41,815 nucleotides of DNA from Firmicutes bacterium UBA3930. Lineage in GTDB: Bacteria; Bacillota; Clostridia; Caldicoprobacterales; Caldicoprobacteraceae. The position numbers and the translations under genes are program-made. Shown here one piece after another: positions 24,565-33,552 of this stretch (position 1 is its first letter; every line of letters begins with the position of its first letter). The DNA is taken from contig DGEI01000014.1 in the NCBI GenBank assembly GCA_002385885.1, positions 2,361 to 44,175 of the forward strand, written 5' to 3'. The notes below the pieces were generated by a model, which ran no database searches, had not been told where the DNA came from, and saw only the letters and a program-made list of their open reading frames with translations.

Positions 24565-24593
24565 ATTATAACCAAAATATTAAGTTTTGTAAA
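24565..24593 (-). promoter_or_regulatory. Promoter of the T-box-ileS transcript
   Basis: On the minus strand TTTACA (24593-24588) and TATAAT (24570-24565) are exactly 17 bp apart, about 30 bp before stem I begins. The leader is about 340 nt long. Confidence 0.75.
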
Positions 24594-24634
24594 GCGTCAG
24601 CCTGCAATTTATCCTTCATTGCCGCGTCTTTTAT

Positions 24635-25957
24635 CTATTGTTCATCAACAAATGCCTTGTAAATTGCCCTGACGGCTTCTTCCATATCTTCATTTTCGAT
24701 TCCTACTATTATATTTATCTCGCTTGAACCCTGGTCAATCATCCGGACATTTATGCCCTCTTTCCCTAAAGCTGTAAACAGTTTGGCGGCAATCCCGGGG
24801 GTTCGGGCCATGCCCCTCCCGACTGTGGCAATCAGTGCCATGTTGGAATAAACCTCAACCGAATCCGGCTTAAGCCGGTCCTTGATCTCATCCAATACTT
24901 TCTCAAGCTTCCCGTCAAGCTGTGAATCGGCAATAACCAGGGAAATGGTATCAATCCCTGACGGCATGTGCTCAAAGGATATGCCGTTTGCTTCAATAAT
25001 TGAAAGAAGCCTTCGTCCAAAACCCAGCTCATCATGCATTAGCGTTTTTTCAACTGCAATTACGGTAAAGCCTTTCTTTCCGGCTACACCGGTTATACCT
25101 CCTGTACAGCAGACGGGTTCCGCCTCATTGACTATTATTGTACCGGGTTCCAAAGGGGCATTGGTATTCTTTATGTGAACCGGAATTCCTGCTTTTTTCA
25201 CCGGAAATATTGAATCTTCATGGAGCACACCGGCACCCATATAGGCCAGCTCGCGGAGCTCACGATAAGTAATTTTGCGAATGGGTTTTGGATTCTTCAC
25301 AATTTTGGGATCGGCCATCATGAAGCCTGAAACGTCAGTCCAGTTTTCATAAACATCAGCTTTAACACCCCTGGCAATAATGGCTCCCGTTATGTCCGAA
25401 CCTCCGCGGGGAAATGTTTTTATCTCACCGTCAGGCATCGAACCGTAAAAACCCGGGATAACAGCACGTTCATGATCCCACAGACGCCGGCTTATCGCTT
25501 CATTTGTGCCCTCACTATCAAATATTCCCCTATCATCAAAAAATATTATATCAGCAGCATCCAAAAAATCATAACCGAGAAGCCTGGCAAGAATGAGCCC
25601 GTTCAGGTATTCGCCTCTGCTTGCCGTGTAATCTGCCGATGCGCCTTCCCGGATCCTTGTTTTTATATTATTCAATTCTGCTTCAAGATCCAAATCAAGA
25701 TTTAAACCGTGGACGATGTCCATATAACGCCCGGTTATAACATCAAAAATATCATCAAAGGCAAGAGACAGTCCTGCCCGCTCATGGCATAAATATAAAA
25801 GATCGGTTATTTTGGTATCATCGCTATAGCGTTTTCCAGGTGCAGAAGGAATTACATAACGCCTGTTTGTATCGCTCAATATAATATCCCGTACCTTACA
25901 GAATTGTTCAGCACATGAAAGAGAAGTTCCTCCAAACTTTGCAACAATAATTCCCAC
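24635..25957 (-). CDS. Aspartate kinase
   Basis: Aspartokinase phosphorylates L-aspartate, the entry to lysine, threonine, methionine and diaminopimelate synthesis. The N-terminal motif KFGGTSLS, the SRGEYLNG segment, the FPRGGSDITGA substrate loop and YMGAGVLHEDSIFP are visible. Two ACT regulatory domains occupy the last ~140 residues (from about GFTVIAVEKTLM onward). GTG at 25957 gives the usual start VGIIVAKFGGTS and has AGGGGGA 9 nt upstream; an in-frame TTG at 25966 sits too close to that site. The leader from the predicted start near 25990 is too short for a lysine riboswitch, so control is probably allosteric through the ACT domains. It is alone on its transcript. Confidence 0.93.
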   Translation of the reverse strand: MGIIVAKFGGTSLSCAEQFCKVRDIILSDTNRRYVIPSAPGKRYSDDTKITDLLYLCHERAGLSLAFDDIFDVITGRYMDIVHGLNLDLDLEAELNNIKTRIREGASADYTASRGEYLNGLILARLLGYDFLDAADIIFFDDRGIFDSEGTNEAISRRLWDHERAVIPGFYGSMPDGEIKTFPRGGSDITGAIIARGVKADVYENWTDVSGFMMADPKIVKNPKPIRKITYRELRELAYMGAGVLHEDSIFPVKKAGIPVHIKNTNAPLEPGTIIVNEAEPVCCTGGITGVAGKKGFTVIAVEKTLMHDELGFGRRLLSIIEANGISFEHMPSGIDTISLVIADSQLDGKLEKVLDEIKDRLKPDSVEVYSNMALIATVGRGMARTPGIAAKLFTALGKEGINVRMIDQGSSEINIIVGIENEDMEEAVRAIYKAFVDEQ

Positions 25958-25996
25958 CTGTTCCAATCCCCCTATAACAATAGAATAACAAGAAAC

Positions 25997-26025
25997 ATTA
26001 TAAATTTATGCATTGTAAAAGTCAA
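25997..26025 (-). promoter_or_regulatory. Promoter of the aspartokinase gene
   Basis: On the minus strand TTGACT (26025-26020) and TATAAT (26002-25997) are 17 bp apart, close to consensus. Confidence 0.75.
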
Positions 26026-26060
26026 GTGTTACAAACCCCGGAATACACAACATAAATATG

Positions 26061-26102
26061 AAAAAAACAGCCCTTATCAGTAAATCCTGTAAGGGCTGTT
26101 TT
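26061..26102 (-). terminator. Terminator of the DUF6171 gene
   Basis: AAAACAGCCCTTA and TAAGGGCTGTTTT form a perfect 13 bp stem followed by further T residues on the minus strand. The A/T-flanked stem could act in both directions. Confidence 0.9.
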
Positions 26103-26119
26103 GATACTGTGTTCCATGC

Positions 26120-26380
26120 CTACCAGCGGGGCTCGTATGGATACGGACATCTGGCGCCCGCAAGCTTGGCTTTTATCTGGATTATACATCCGCAGAATTT
26201 GCAGGTGGTGCCGTATTCCAGATGGTCACATGACCTGCACTTCTCCAGCCTGTTATTATACTCTTCTTCCGTAACAAGCTTCACGTTTTTAACCTTCATT
26301 GTTTCTCCAAATATCTCGTCTATCTCCTCCCGGGTCAGCCTTACGGTGCCAGTACACCCTTTACATACTGCAACTTCCAT
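26120..26380 (-). CDS. Small zinc-ribbon-like protein, DUF6171 family
   Basis: The 86 aa protein carries cysteine pairs suited to bind zinc: CKGC near residue 6, then CRSCDHL near 48 and CKFCGCII near 60, with a further Cys in GARCPYPYEPRW at the end. This pattern and the ending resemble the DUF6171 family of short clostridial proteins of unknown function. ATG at 26380 is preceded by AAGGAG at about 10 nt. It lies 67 bp downstream of the arabinofuranosidase gene on the same strand with no terminator between, so the two may share a transcript, and it ends at a strong terminator. Confidence 0.7.
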   Translation of the reverse strand: MEVAVCKGCTGTVRLTREEIDEIFGETMKVKNVKLVTEEEYNNRLEKCRSCDHLEYGTTCKFCGCIIQIKAKLAGARCPYPYEPRW

Positions 26381-26447
26381 AAACAGTACACTCCTTAATC
26401 TGCATACAATTACTCCGGTCTCACATCAATTGCAAAAAGGTGCTGCT

Positions 26448-27926
26448 TTACTCAAGGGTCAGCACAACAACAGACTTGGGAGGAAGCTGTATGTCAAGCA
26501 CATTATTGGCTATAGACGCTCCGTTGAATTCAGAAGGTTTTATTCTCTCAGGCTCTTCAAATGTATTGTGGACATTCATCTCATCAGCCGTCAGAATTAC
26601 CCCGCTTACACTTGACCTTACCGTTCCTCGTAATTCGCAGTTGATATGCGCGCCGGAATTGGGATCCAAATTACACAGCGAAATATGAATCCTGTCTTCA
26701 TCGTCCTTTGAAGAGGATACGTTTATTTGAGGTACGCTGTCATCCTGGAAACTGTACTGGCTGCTCTCAAACTCAACAGACAGCTGCTGGGCGTTTTGAT
26801 GAACCTTGTACATATCGAAAACATGGTAGGTGGGAGTTAATATCATTTTCTCCCCTTCCGTGAGAATTACGGCCTGAAGCACGTTTATCGTCTGGGCTAT
26901 GTTGGCCATCTGAACCCTGTCACAATGGTTGTTGAATATATTAAGATTGATTCCCGCTACCAGCGCATCCCTCAGGGTGTTTTGCTGGTATAAGAACCTC
27001 GGGTGGGTGCCCGGCTCCGGATCATGCCATGTACCCCACTCATCAACGATAAGCCCTACCCGCTTATCCGGATCATATTGGTCCATAATGGTGGAATGCC
27101 TGGTAACAAGTTCATCCATCATCAGTGTCTTCTTCATGGTCATGAACCAATCCCGTTCATCAAAGTCAATAGCAGAACCCTTGTTTTTCCAGTCTCTCGC
27201 CACGGTGTAATAATGAAGGCTCAACCCGTCCATAAACCTTCCGGCTTCCCTCATCAATACCTCGGTCCAGCGGTAATTGAAATCCGAAGCCCCACAGGCA
27301 ATCTTATAGATCTTGTTTCCGCTGAAGCTTCTCACATAGGTGGCATATCTTCGGTATTCATCCGCATAATATTCAGGCCGCATCATGCCTCCGCAGCCCC
27401 AGTTTTCATTGCCCACACCAAAATAAGGCAGTTTCCATGGCTTTTCCCTGCCGTTTTCCTTCCTTAATTCGGTTAAAGTTGAAGGACCCTCGAAAGTTAT
27501 GTACTCAATCCATTCCCGCATCTCCTGCACTGTTCCACTGCCAACATTGCCGCATATATAGGGATCTGTGTCAAGAAGTTCGCAAAGATTCATAAACTCA
27601 TGCGTACCGAAACTGTTATCCTCTACCACTCCGCCCCAATGTGCATTAACCGTCTTTGGGCGGCTTTCGTAAGGGCCAATGCCATCCCGCCAGTGATAGT
27701 CATCGGCAAAGCAGCCCCCCGGCCATCTGAGCACGGGAATTTTTATCTTCCTGAGAGCCTCTATAACGTCATTGCGTACTCCATCGGTATTGGGAATGGG
27801 TGAATCCTTTCCTACCCAAAATCCCCCATAGATACATCTTCCCAGATGTTCAGAAAAGTGTCCGTAAATGTTTTTGTTAATCTTTCCTTTTGATGAATCA
27901 GCGTTTAATACCATTTTAACAGCCAT
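26448..27926 (-). CDS. Alpha-L-arabinofuranosidase, GH51
   Basis: GH51 enzymes release arabinose from arabinan, arabinoxylan or their oligomers. The acid/base Glu lies in GVGNENWGCGG (about residue 173) and the nucleophile Glu in IVDEWGTWHDPEPGTHP (about residue 294). The N-terminal NIYGHFSEHLGRCIYGGFWVG and the RWPGGCFADDYHWRDGIGP segment are standard. At 492 aa and without a signal peptide it should act in the cytoplasm on imported arabino-oligosaccharides. ATG at 27926 follows AAGGGGGA at 6 nt. No transporter or other glycoside hydrolase gene is in the window. It is led by its own promoter. Confidence 0.94.
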   Translation of the reverse strand: MAVKMVLNADSSKGKINKNIYGHFSEHLGRCIYGGFWVGKDSPIPNTDGVRNDVIEALRKIKIPVLRWPGGCFADDYHWRDGIGPYESRPKTVNAHWGGVVEDNSFGTHEFMNLCELLDTDPYICGNVGSGTVQEMREWIEYITFEGPSTLTELRKENGREKPWKLPYFGVGNENWGCGGMMRPEYYADEYRRYATYVRSFSGNKIYKIACGASDFNYRWTEVLMREAGRFMDGLSLHYYTVARDWKNKGSAIDFDERDWFMTMKKTLMMDELVTRHSTIMDQYDPDKRVGLIVDEWGTWHDPEPGTHPRFLYQQNTLRDALVAGINLNIFNNHCDRVQMANIAQTINVLQAVILTEGEKMILTPTYHVFDMYKVHQNAQQLSVEFESSQYSFQDDSVPQINVSSSKDDEDRIHISLCNLDPNSGAHINCELRGTVRSSVSGVILTADEMNVHNTFEEPERIKPSEFNGASIANNVLDIQLPPKSVVVLTLE

Positions 27927-27975
27927 TAAAAATCCCCCTTCTTTTGATGATTCATAATATTATTTATATATGTAT

Positions 27976-28004
27976 ATTATAACCCAAAACTATCCTTTTT
28001 TGAA
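27976..28004 (-). promoter_or_regulatory. Promoter of the GH51 gene
   Basis: On the minus strand TTCAAA (28004-27999) and TATAAT (27981-27976) have a 17 bp spacer, about 50 bp before the start codon. Confidence 0.6.
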
Positions 28005-28018
28005 GTAAAATAAATATA

Positions 28019-28050
28019 CCAGTTCCATGTTTATAACTACAAAGAACTGG
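28019..28050 (-). terminator. Probable terminator of the HTH-like gene
   Basis: On the minus strand CCAGTTC and GAACTGG form a 7 bp stem with an 18 nt loop, followed by a T-rich stretch (TATATTTATTTT). Confidence 0.5.
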
Positions 28051-28113
28051 CATGCTTATATTATCACCTTTGATGGTATTGCGTATAACACACCAATTAC
28101 ACCAAAACTATAT

Positions 28114-29070
28114 TTACAGATTTGCGTATTTTTTTATACAAATCTCCAAATCATTCATATAATCAGTTAAAGATGATATCTTATCAGCATCCGGTAAAGC
28201 CAAAAATCTTTGATTTATTTCAACAAGCCTGTGTAAATACGATTCCATCCTGCTCAATTTGTTCTGAAAATCCTTACATGTCTTTTCAAGGCGGGTTACC
28301 TGTTCCATAGTATTATTTTTGCCTGTCCTGGCCATATCTATAAGTTCCTGTAATCCATTAAAGAATGCGCTAATGTATATATTATCAAAATCCTCAAGGC
28401 CTGTTATTATTTTGCCCAGCGTCTCAATCAGCGATCCTGTATCATCTTTAGGCATAGCATCATTATTTTCGCTTAATCGTCCGGCGGTGTCATTTTTATA
28501 ATCAGATCCGGCTGCAGCCGGTTTTGCTGATGTTCCTTCCGTTCCGTCCACTATCATCCTGGTATAAGGATTGAAATACCTTACTCCCCTTTGGGTCATT
28601 TCGTCCATAAGATTTTTCACGTATTCCGGTTGACCGGCTATGACATTTCTATATTTATTCTGAAAGCGAAGCATCTTTTTGGGATCACCGTCAGCCAGGC
28701 GGTTGGCACATGACCGCACCGATTCACCTTTCGCCTGGGCCGTTAAAATGGTTATAAGCAAATTTCTGACTTCTTCTTCAGTAAAAGATTTCCCGGCAAC
28801 GCCCTTGTAAGCCCAGTTGCTTCTTTTGACGCCTCTGCTCCCTATATTTTTACTTAAATGCGCATGAAGGTATCGGTAATAGTAGTTCCTTATCGTATTA
28901 ACCTTAAGCCCGCTTTTTCTGGCCACAGCTTCAAAAGCCTGGATCATGGGGATATTCTCCTTCCTGGCGCGGAGCACTTCCTCTTTCATCGAAGACATAA
29001 GTTCAGCATCAATCCCGGGTATACTGTTTCCCAAATCATTTTCTCTCTCGACAATCTCATTCCGTGCCAT
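28114..29070 (-). CDS. Putative HTH/coiled-coil regulatory protein, 318 aa, family not recognised
   Basis: I cannot assign a family with confidence. Residues about 20-75 look like a DNA-binding helix-turn-helix region (KEEVLRARKENIPMIQAF then SGLKVNTIRNYYYRYL). Residues 100-170 are basic and helical (AKGESVRSCANRLADGD). A low-complexity polar linker (about 185-220) separates these from a C-terminal helical, coiled-coil-prone region (MEQVTRLEKTCKDFQNKLSRMESYL). The layout recalls RsfA-type prespore regulators, but only loosely. ATG at 29070 has GGAGGA 6 nt upstream. It follows the sigma/anti-sigma pair by about 100 bp on the same strand, so it may be co-expressed with or controlled by that sigma factor. 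Confidence 0.6.
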   Translation of the reverse strand: MARNEIVERENDLGNSIPGIDAELMSSMKEEVLRARKENIPMIQAFEAVARKSGLKVNTIRNYYYRYLHAHLSKNIGSRGVKRSNWAYKGVAGKSFTEEEVRNLLITILTAQAKGESVRSCANRLADGDPKKMLRFQNKYRNVIAGQPEYVKNLMDEMTQRGVRYFNPYTRMIVDGTEGTSAKPAAAGSDYKNDTAGRLSENNDAMPKDDTGSLIETLGKIITGLEDFDNIYISAFFNGLQELIDMARTGKNNTMEQVTRLEKTCKDFQNKLSRMESYLHRLVEINQRFLALPDADKISSLTDYMNDLEICIKKYANL

Positions 29071-29172
29071 CGTCACTCCTCCAATCTGTGGATAGTTATG
29101 ATTATATTCATATTATTCACCAAAATTATCCTGTTTATACAACCAATGCAGATTGTGTAATGCAGCCAAGCG

Positions 29173-30063
29173 CTATTCGTTGTGTATTATGACAATAGTT
29201 ACATTATCGGAGCTAAAATCCTCTCCTGTATCGCTGACGGTACCAAGCATCTTCAGTTCCTTGTATAACACTCTTCTTTGTTCGTTATCCGTAAACTGCA
29301 GTGTTAAACTGTTTTCATCTACATCAAGTATATTTATGTCATATTGCAATATTTTAGTCATCAAATTGTGAGGTGTTACACATATATCCTGAACCTTTAG
29401 TTCCACAACATCCGATCTTATGTAGTCTGCTGCAGCATCATCAGTATTTTCCTCCGGTGAAATACCGGAATCCGTTTCCTGTTTTGTTTCGCCTTTTCCC
29501 CTGGTATCTTCACCGGTCTCAACCGATTCTCCATTAATTGACTGACTATTCTGCTCTTTAATCTCCCGGGGGGAGGCATGCTCATAACCCGCTGATTGGT
29601 CATCCGGACTATCAATTTTGGGCACTTCTTCATAACTGTCCTGTATTGCCACCGAACCGGCAGAACCGTTTGCTGCGCTTTCATCCAGGCTTACCGCGGC
29701 CTTGTTCCTCAAATCCAGCACACCCAACATCCTGATTGACAAAACAATAACAGCAAGCGCCGCAGCCATCCCAACCCATTTTACCCAATGATAGGAGCCG
29801 TCCTTGCCTCTGCTTCCTTTATTGCTTTGGCGTGAAATTTGCTGCTGTGCTTCAAGCTGTATGCGTAACCTTTTGGAAAATCCGTCGGGCACATTCTCTT
29901 CTCCCAATTCTCCGAGCAGGGTAACCACTTCTTTTATTTCTGCAAACCTTTTATAACACTCCCGGCATTCTTCCAAGTGTGCCTCAATATTCAGTTTATC
30001 GCTCTCATCAAGCATCCCGTCTATATAAAGGGTGATAAATTCCCGGGCAGTTTTACAATCCAT
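29173..30063 (-). CDS. Membrane anti-sigma factor with zinc-finger (zf-HC2/ZAS) domain
   Basis: The N-terminal 40 residues form a ZAS zinc-binding anti-sigma domain with Cys3, His29, Cys33 and Cys36 (HLEECRECY). One membrane helix lies at about residues 97-116 (VGMAAALAVIVLSIRMLGVL). A polar, repeat-poor extracytoplasmic linker follows, rich in Glu, Ser and Asp (about 120-215), and then a folded-looking tail of about 75 residues ending VTIVIIHNE. It should hold the neighbouring ECF sigma factor inactive until an envelope signal arrives. ATG at 30063 is 14 bp after the sigma gene, with GAGAGGGG as ribosome site, so the pair is one operon. Confidence 0.85.
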   Translation of the reverse strand: MDCKTAREFITLYIDGMLDESDKLNIEAHLEECRECYKRFAEIKEVVTLLGELGEENVPDGFSKRLRIQLEAQQQISRQSNKGSRGKDGSYHWVKWVGMAAALAVIVLSIRMLGVLDLRNKAAVSLDESAANGSAGSVAIQDSYEEVPKIDSPDDQSAGYEHASPREIKEQNSQSINGESVETGEDTRGKGETKQETDSGISPEENTDDAAADYIRSDVVELKVQDICVTPHNLMTKILQYDINILDVDENSLTLQFTDNEQRRVLYKELKMLGTVSDTGEDFSSDNVTIVIIHNE

Positions 30064-30077
30064 TCATTTCACCCCTC

Positions 30078-30638
30078 TCATAATGTCCCTTTAAGGGCAT
30101 CGCTGAGCGCAGCCCTGGCACGGCTGATATGTGATTTTACGGTACCGAGAGGCATCTGCAGAATCTCAGCTATTTCTTCGTAACTATAATTCTGTATATC
30201 TCTAAGAATAATAACTGTTTTATATTTAGGTTTTAAATTTGCAATGCATTCCTGTATCTTTTTATACCGTTCCTTTTGTATTATTTCATCCTCCGGCAGC
30301 GGATTATTGGAAACAAGCTGGGTGTTTCCCGTATTGTCATGGTTACCGGAATCCAAAGAAAAAAATTGTATTTTTTTCTTTTTTCTATGTTTATCCACAC
30401 ATGCATTATACGCAATGCGATATATCCATGTGGAGAATTTGCTGTTTCCTTTGAAATTTTTCAAATTCCTGTACACCTTTATAAAAACATCCTGGGTTAA
30501 ATCTTCAGCATCTTCACGATTATTAGTCATTCGATAGCAATAATTATATATTTTTTTCTCATAAAGGGAGATCAATTCCTCAAAAGCGGAAATATTCCCC
30601 GCCTTGGCCTTTTCAATAAATAAGGCCTCCTGATCCAC
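30078..30638 (-). CDS. ECF RNA polymerase sigma factor (SigW-like)
   Basis: This is a group 4 sigma factor of 186 aa. Region 2 is clear (FEELISLYEKKIYNYCYRMTNNREDAEDLTQDVFIKVYRNL then FSTWIYRIAYNACVD), as is region 4 with its helix-turn-helix (YSYEEIAEILQMPLGTVKSHISRAR). The start is GTG at 30638 with GGGAGGGAG 4-5 nt upstream. It is followed by its probable anti-sigma factor. The target regulon cannot be read from the window; I could not find a clear autoregulatory GAAC-type promoter in the 350 bp upstream. Confidence 0.9.
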   Translation of the reverse strand: MDQEALFIEKAKAGNISAFEELISLYEKKIYNYCYRMTNNREDAEDLTQDVFIKVYRNLKNFKGNSKFSTWIYRIAYNACVDKHRKKKKIQFFSLDSGNHDNTGNTQLVSNNPLPEDEIIQKERYKKIQECIANLKPKYKTVIILRDIQNYSYEEIAEILQMPLGTVKSHISRARAALSDALKGTL

Positions 30639-30987
30639 GCTACTCCCTCCCCCCTGTATACTGCAGTACGCTCATCCGTATTCAAATCTTATAATAAACA
30701 CATGCTTATCCGGGTTCTAAACAGAGATAAACACTATGGCCTTGCGGTTTTTTATGCAATACACTTTAACTATATTCAATCTATGAAATCATATGTTATA
30801 CTGAATGCATCATAAATCCCTGCGCAGGCTCAAAACTTAACAGATTGGGTTTTCACCGTATAGAAAACATGTTCTTTTATATATTATATAAACATATATT
30901 ATAATAATTAATAACATGATTATACCATAATATTTATTCATTTATACTGTATATCGAAAAATTGAGTATTTTGTCCCATAACCGGGA
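30639..30987. other. AT-rich intergenic region between sbcC and the ECF sigma gene
   Basis: About 350 bp without a gene. The stretch 30870-30960 is very AT-rich, with repeated TATATA-type words. No terminator with a convincing stem follows sbcC, so read-through toward the sigma gene is possible. A promoter for the sigma gene is expected here but I could not place one with confidence. Confidence 0.5.
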
Positions 30988-33552
30988 TTATCCTACTATT
31001 TCAAAAGTAGAACCTGAGGGTGTTTTCACTACCTCTATCTGCACGGGAAATGAATCCTTAAGCTCCCGGACATGGGTGATCACCAGTATTTTATCGAACT
31101 CATCACGTATAGCATTTATAACTTCAACCAGCCTTTCCCGGCCCTGTTCATCCAGCACGCCAAAGCCTTCGTCCAGTATCAGCATGCGCATATTTGCTCC
31201 CGCTCTGTTGGCCAATATCTTGGCCAGAGCAATGCGTATGGCAAAATTTATGCGAAATTCCTCTCCGCCCGAATAGGTCTCATACTTCCTTGTATCCATT
31301 CCATCTGATATTTTGATATCCAGGGTTTCCATCACGCTGCCGGATTTTGTGTCTCTTTGCGTAAGAAACTCAACGGCTAACCGCCCATCGGTAATTTTCG
31401 CCAGTATCCGGTTTGCTTCATCCTGAAGCTCGGGGATGGCATTTTCTATAATTGCAGCCTGGATTCCCTGTTTTCCATATATAAGCGCAAGGGTTCTATA
31501 CAGCTCCAACTGCTTATTAAATTCCTGGAGTTCGGTTATCTTCTGCTTCCGCAGCGCTTCAGCCTCCCGGATTTTTTCCATACGCTCTCCAAGAGCTCCT
31601 CTTTCCGCTTCCCTGTTTCGTATCTCCTGTTGAATATTCTGCATATCCCTTTCCAGCTCTGAAATCTTTTGCAGTATATCCGGAAAATCTTTTATAGACT
31701 CCTGGAGATCCTCTTTAATCCGGTTAATATCGCTTAAATATTTTCTCCTTTCATCAACCATTTTGTTAATTCGTACCAGGCTTTCAGTCCCGGAAATCAT
31801 CCCGGCCTTGGCTTTTTGCAGAGCCTCCCACTCATCGGGAATCCTGCTGAGTTTTTTAATCCGCTCCTGAACAATTCGATGCTCACCGGCATCATAGCCT
31901 GTCTCAACTACCTGTTGTTCCAGCTCTTTTAACCTGTTTACCAGATCTTCGGCAAAAGCCTTCTGCTCATACTGCTGTTTCAATGGTATGGCCTGCTTAT
32001 TCAATTCGTTGATCTTTTTTTCAGCCTCGCGGGCATCTTCAATCTGACGGAAAAGCAAAGCGGCCTGTCCTTCTATCTTGCCCCGTTCCTTAAGTTTAAG
32101 CCTGATTTCCCTGTACCGTGCTTCAATTTTCTTTCGCTGTTTATCCAGGTTATCCAGGGATTCGTTTATCCCGTCAATATCCTGTTTTGCAGATTTACCC
32201 TGCCGAGTGACATCCTGTATCAGCTGTTCCTTATGCTGATCATCAAGAGCCCTTCCACAGACAGGACAATCTGCCTGTGCGGCCTTGAGCGCCTTGTACC
32301 GCTCTTTTATTTCATCAAGATGCCGGTTTACGGCATCCCGCTTTGCAGTCAAAGCAGCAGCTTCCTGTGCGGCTTCGGCAGCTTTCTGTTCCAGGCCTGC
32401 CAGTTTTTTTTCCAATATATCCAGCTCCTGAAGCTTTTTCTGACACCGTTCCCATTCCTTTTTCACTGCACTTTCCCGCAAAATTTTCTCCTGCAGCTGT
32501 CCTATTTCTTTCTCCAGGATCTGAATACGATGCAGCATATCCTGTTCCCGGATTCGTATCTGTCCCTCCAGGCGTTCTTTATGACGCATAAGCTCAGCTG
32601 TACGCTGAAATTTATTGTTCAACACTTTTTCCCGGTCCTGCAGTTCCCTTAATTCAGCATAAGATTTTTGAATCCCGGTTTCTTTCTCAAGTATTTTCTT
32701 ATAGCTTTCAAGCCTTTCACGAATGCCGGCTTCATCCTTTTTCAGTGAATCAATCTCCTTGTTTCCCCTGTTTATTGCATCCTGGTAACTCTCTACCCTC
32801 TCTTTTACGCTTTCCTTTTCCTGTTTTCTCCGGTTAAGCTCTGCAAGCTGTTCCCTGGCAGCCTTTTCTTTATCCTGAACAGCTGCAAGAACTGCCATAA
32901 CCCGTGACATTTCCTTTTCTATATCATCTTTTGCAGACAGCTGGTTTTCCAGGTTTTGCAGTTCCCGTTCCAGCCATTCCAGCTTAAGCCGCAGTTCATT
33001 GCGTTTATCCAGGGCTTTTCTTTCCAGTTTTTCATAAACCGACAGGTTCAGGATCTCAGCCAGTATTTCTTTTCGTTCATTTGGTTTTTTCATAGCAAAC
33101 AGATCGGCTTTCCCCTGGCTTAAATAACCGGTACACAGATAAGTTTCATAGTCCAGCTTAATTACCTCCTGAATCTTTTGCTGCGTCTCATCTATCCGGT
33201 TTCCGCTGACAGGCACGAAGACATCCTCCTGTTTTATCATAAAATCAAGAGCAGACTGCGATCTTCTCTTATCCCGTTTACGGATAACCTTGTATATATT
33301 CCCTTCTTCTTCAAAAGTAAATGACACTTCCATATCATCAGCGCCTGTTCTGACCAGGTCATCTATACCACCTCTGCCATCCATGCCTTTGCATTTTCCC
33401 CATACGCACCAGGCAATGGCATCAGCCAGCGACGATTTGCCATTGCCATTTTCTCCGCTCAGCAGTGCAATATCAAACTGCGAAAAATCCAGAACAGGAG
33501 TATCTTCACCATAGGATTTGAAGTTCCTTAAATACAGTGAAACAGGTATCAT
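30988..33552 (-). CDS. sbcC: SbcC/Rad50-type DNA repair ATPase
   Basis: This SMC-like ATPase partners SbcD/Mre11 to process DNA ends and hairpins. In 854 aa the N-terminal Walker A (LLSGENGNGKSSLADAI, residues about 31-47) and the Q-loop region (TGYLSQGKADLF) are followed by two long coiled-coil arms. These are split by a zinc hook CPVCGRALDD near residue 425. The C-terminal lobe has the ABC signature YSGGEEFRINFAIRIALA and Walker B MLILDEGFGVLDEQG. All motifs are intact. At 854 aa it is closer to archaeal Rad50 in size than to the ~1050-1150 aa SbcC of many Firmicutes. ATG at 33552 overlaps the sbcD stop (ATGA), so it is the last gene of the nurA-herA operon. Confidence 0.92.
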   Translation of the reverse strand: MIPVSLYLRNFKSYGEDTPVLDFSQFDIALLSGENGNGKSSLADAIAWCVWGKCKGMDGRGGIDDLVRTGADDMEVSFTFEEEGNIYKVIRKRDKRRSQSALDFMIKQEDVFVPVSGNRIDETQQKIQEVIKLDYETYLCTGYLSQGKADLFAMKKPNERKEILAEILNLSVYEKLERKALDKRNELRLKLEWLERELQNLENQLSAKDDIEKEMSRVMAVLAAVQDKEKAAREQLAELNRRKQEKESVKERVESYQDAINRGNKEIDSLKKDEAGIRERLESYKKILEKETGIQKSYAELRELQDREKVLNNKFQRTAELMRHKERLEGQIRIREQDMLHRIQILEKEIGQLQEKILRESAVKKEWERCQKKLQELDILEKKLAGLEQKAAEAAQEAAALTAKRDAVNRHLDEIKERYKALKAAQADCPVCGRALDDQHKEQLIQDVTRQGKSAKQDIDGINESLDNLDKQRKKIEARYREIRLKLKERGKIEGQAALLFRQIEDAREAEKKINELNKQAIPLKQQYEQKAFAEDLVNRLKELEQQVVETGYDAGEHRIVQERIKKLSRIPDEWEALQKAKAGMISGTESLVRINKMVDERRKYLSDINRIKEDLQESIKDFPDILQKISELERDMQNIQQEIRNREAERGALGERMEKIREAEALRKQKITELQEFNKQLELYRTLALIYGKQGIQAAIIENAIPELQDEANRILAKITDGRLAVEFLTQRDTKSGSVMETLDIKISDGMDTRKYETYSGGEEFRINFAIRIALAKILANRAGANMRMLILDEGFGVLDEQGRERLVEVINAIRDEFDKILVITHVRELKDSFPVQIEVVKTPSGSTFEIVG

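Noticed and set aside
25966..26060. Lysine riboswitch before the aspartokinase gene
   Set aside because: The predicted transcript start leaves a leader of only about 30 nt, far too short.
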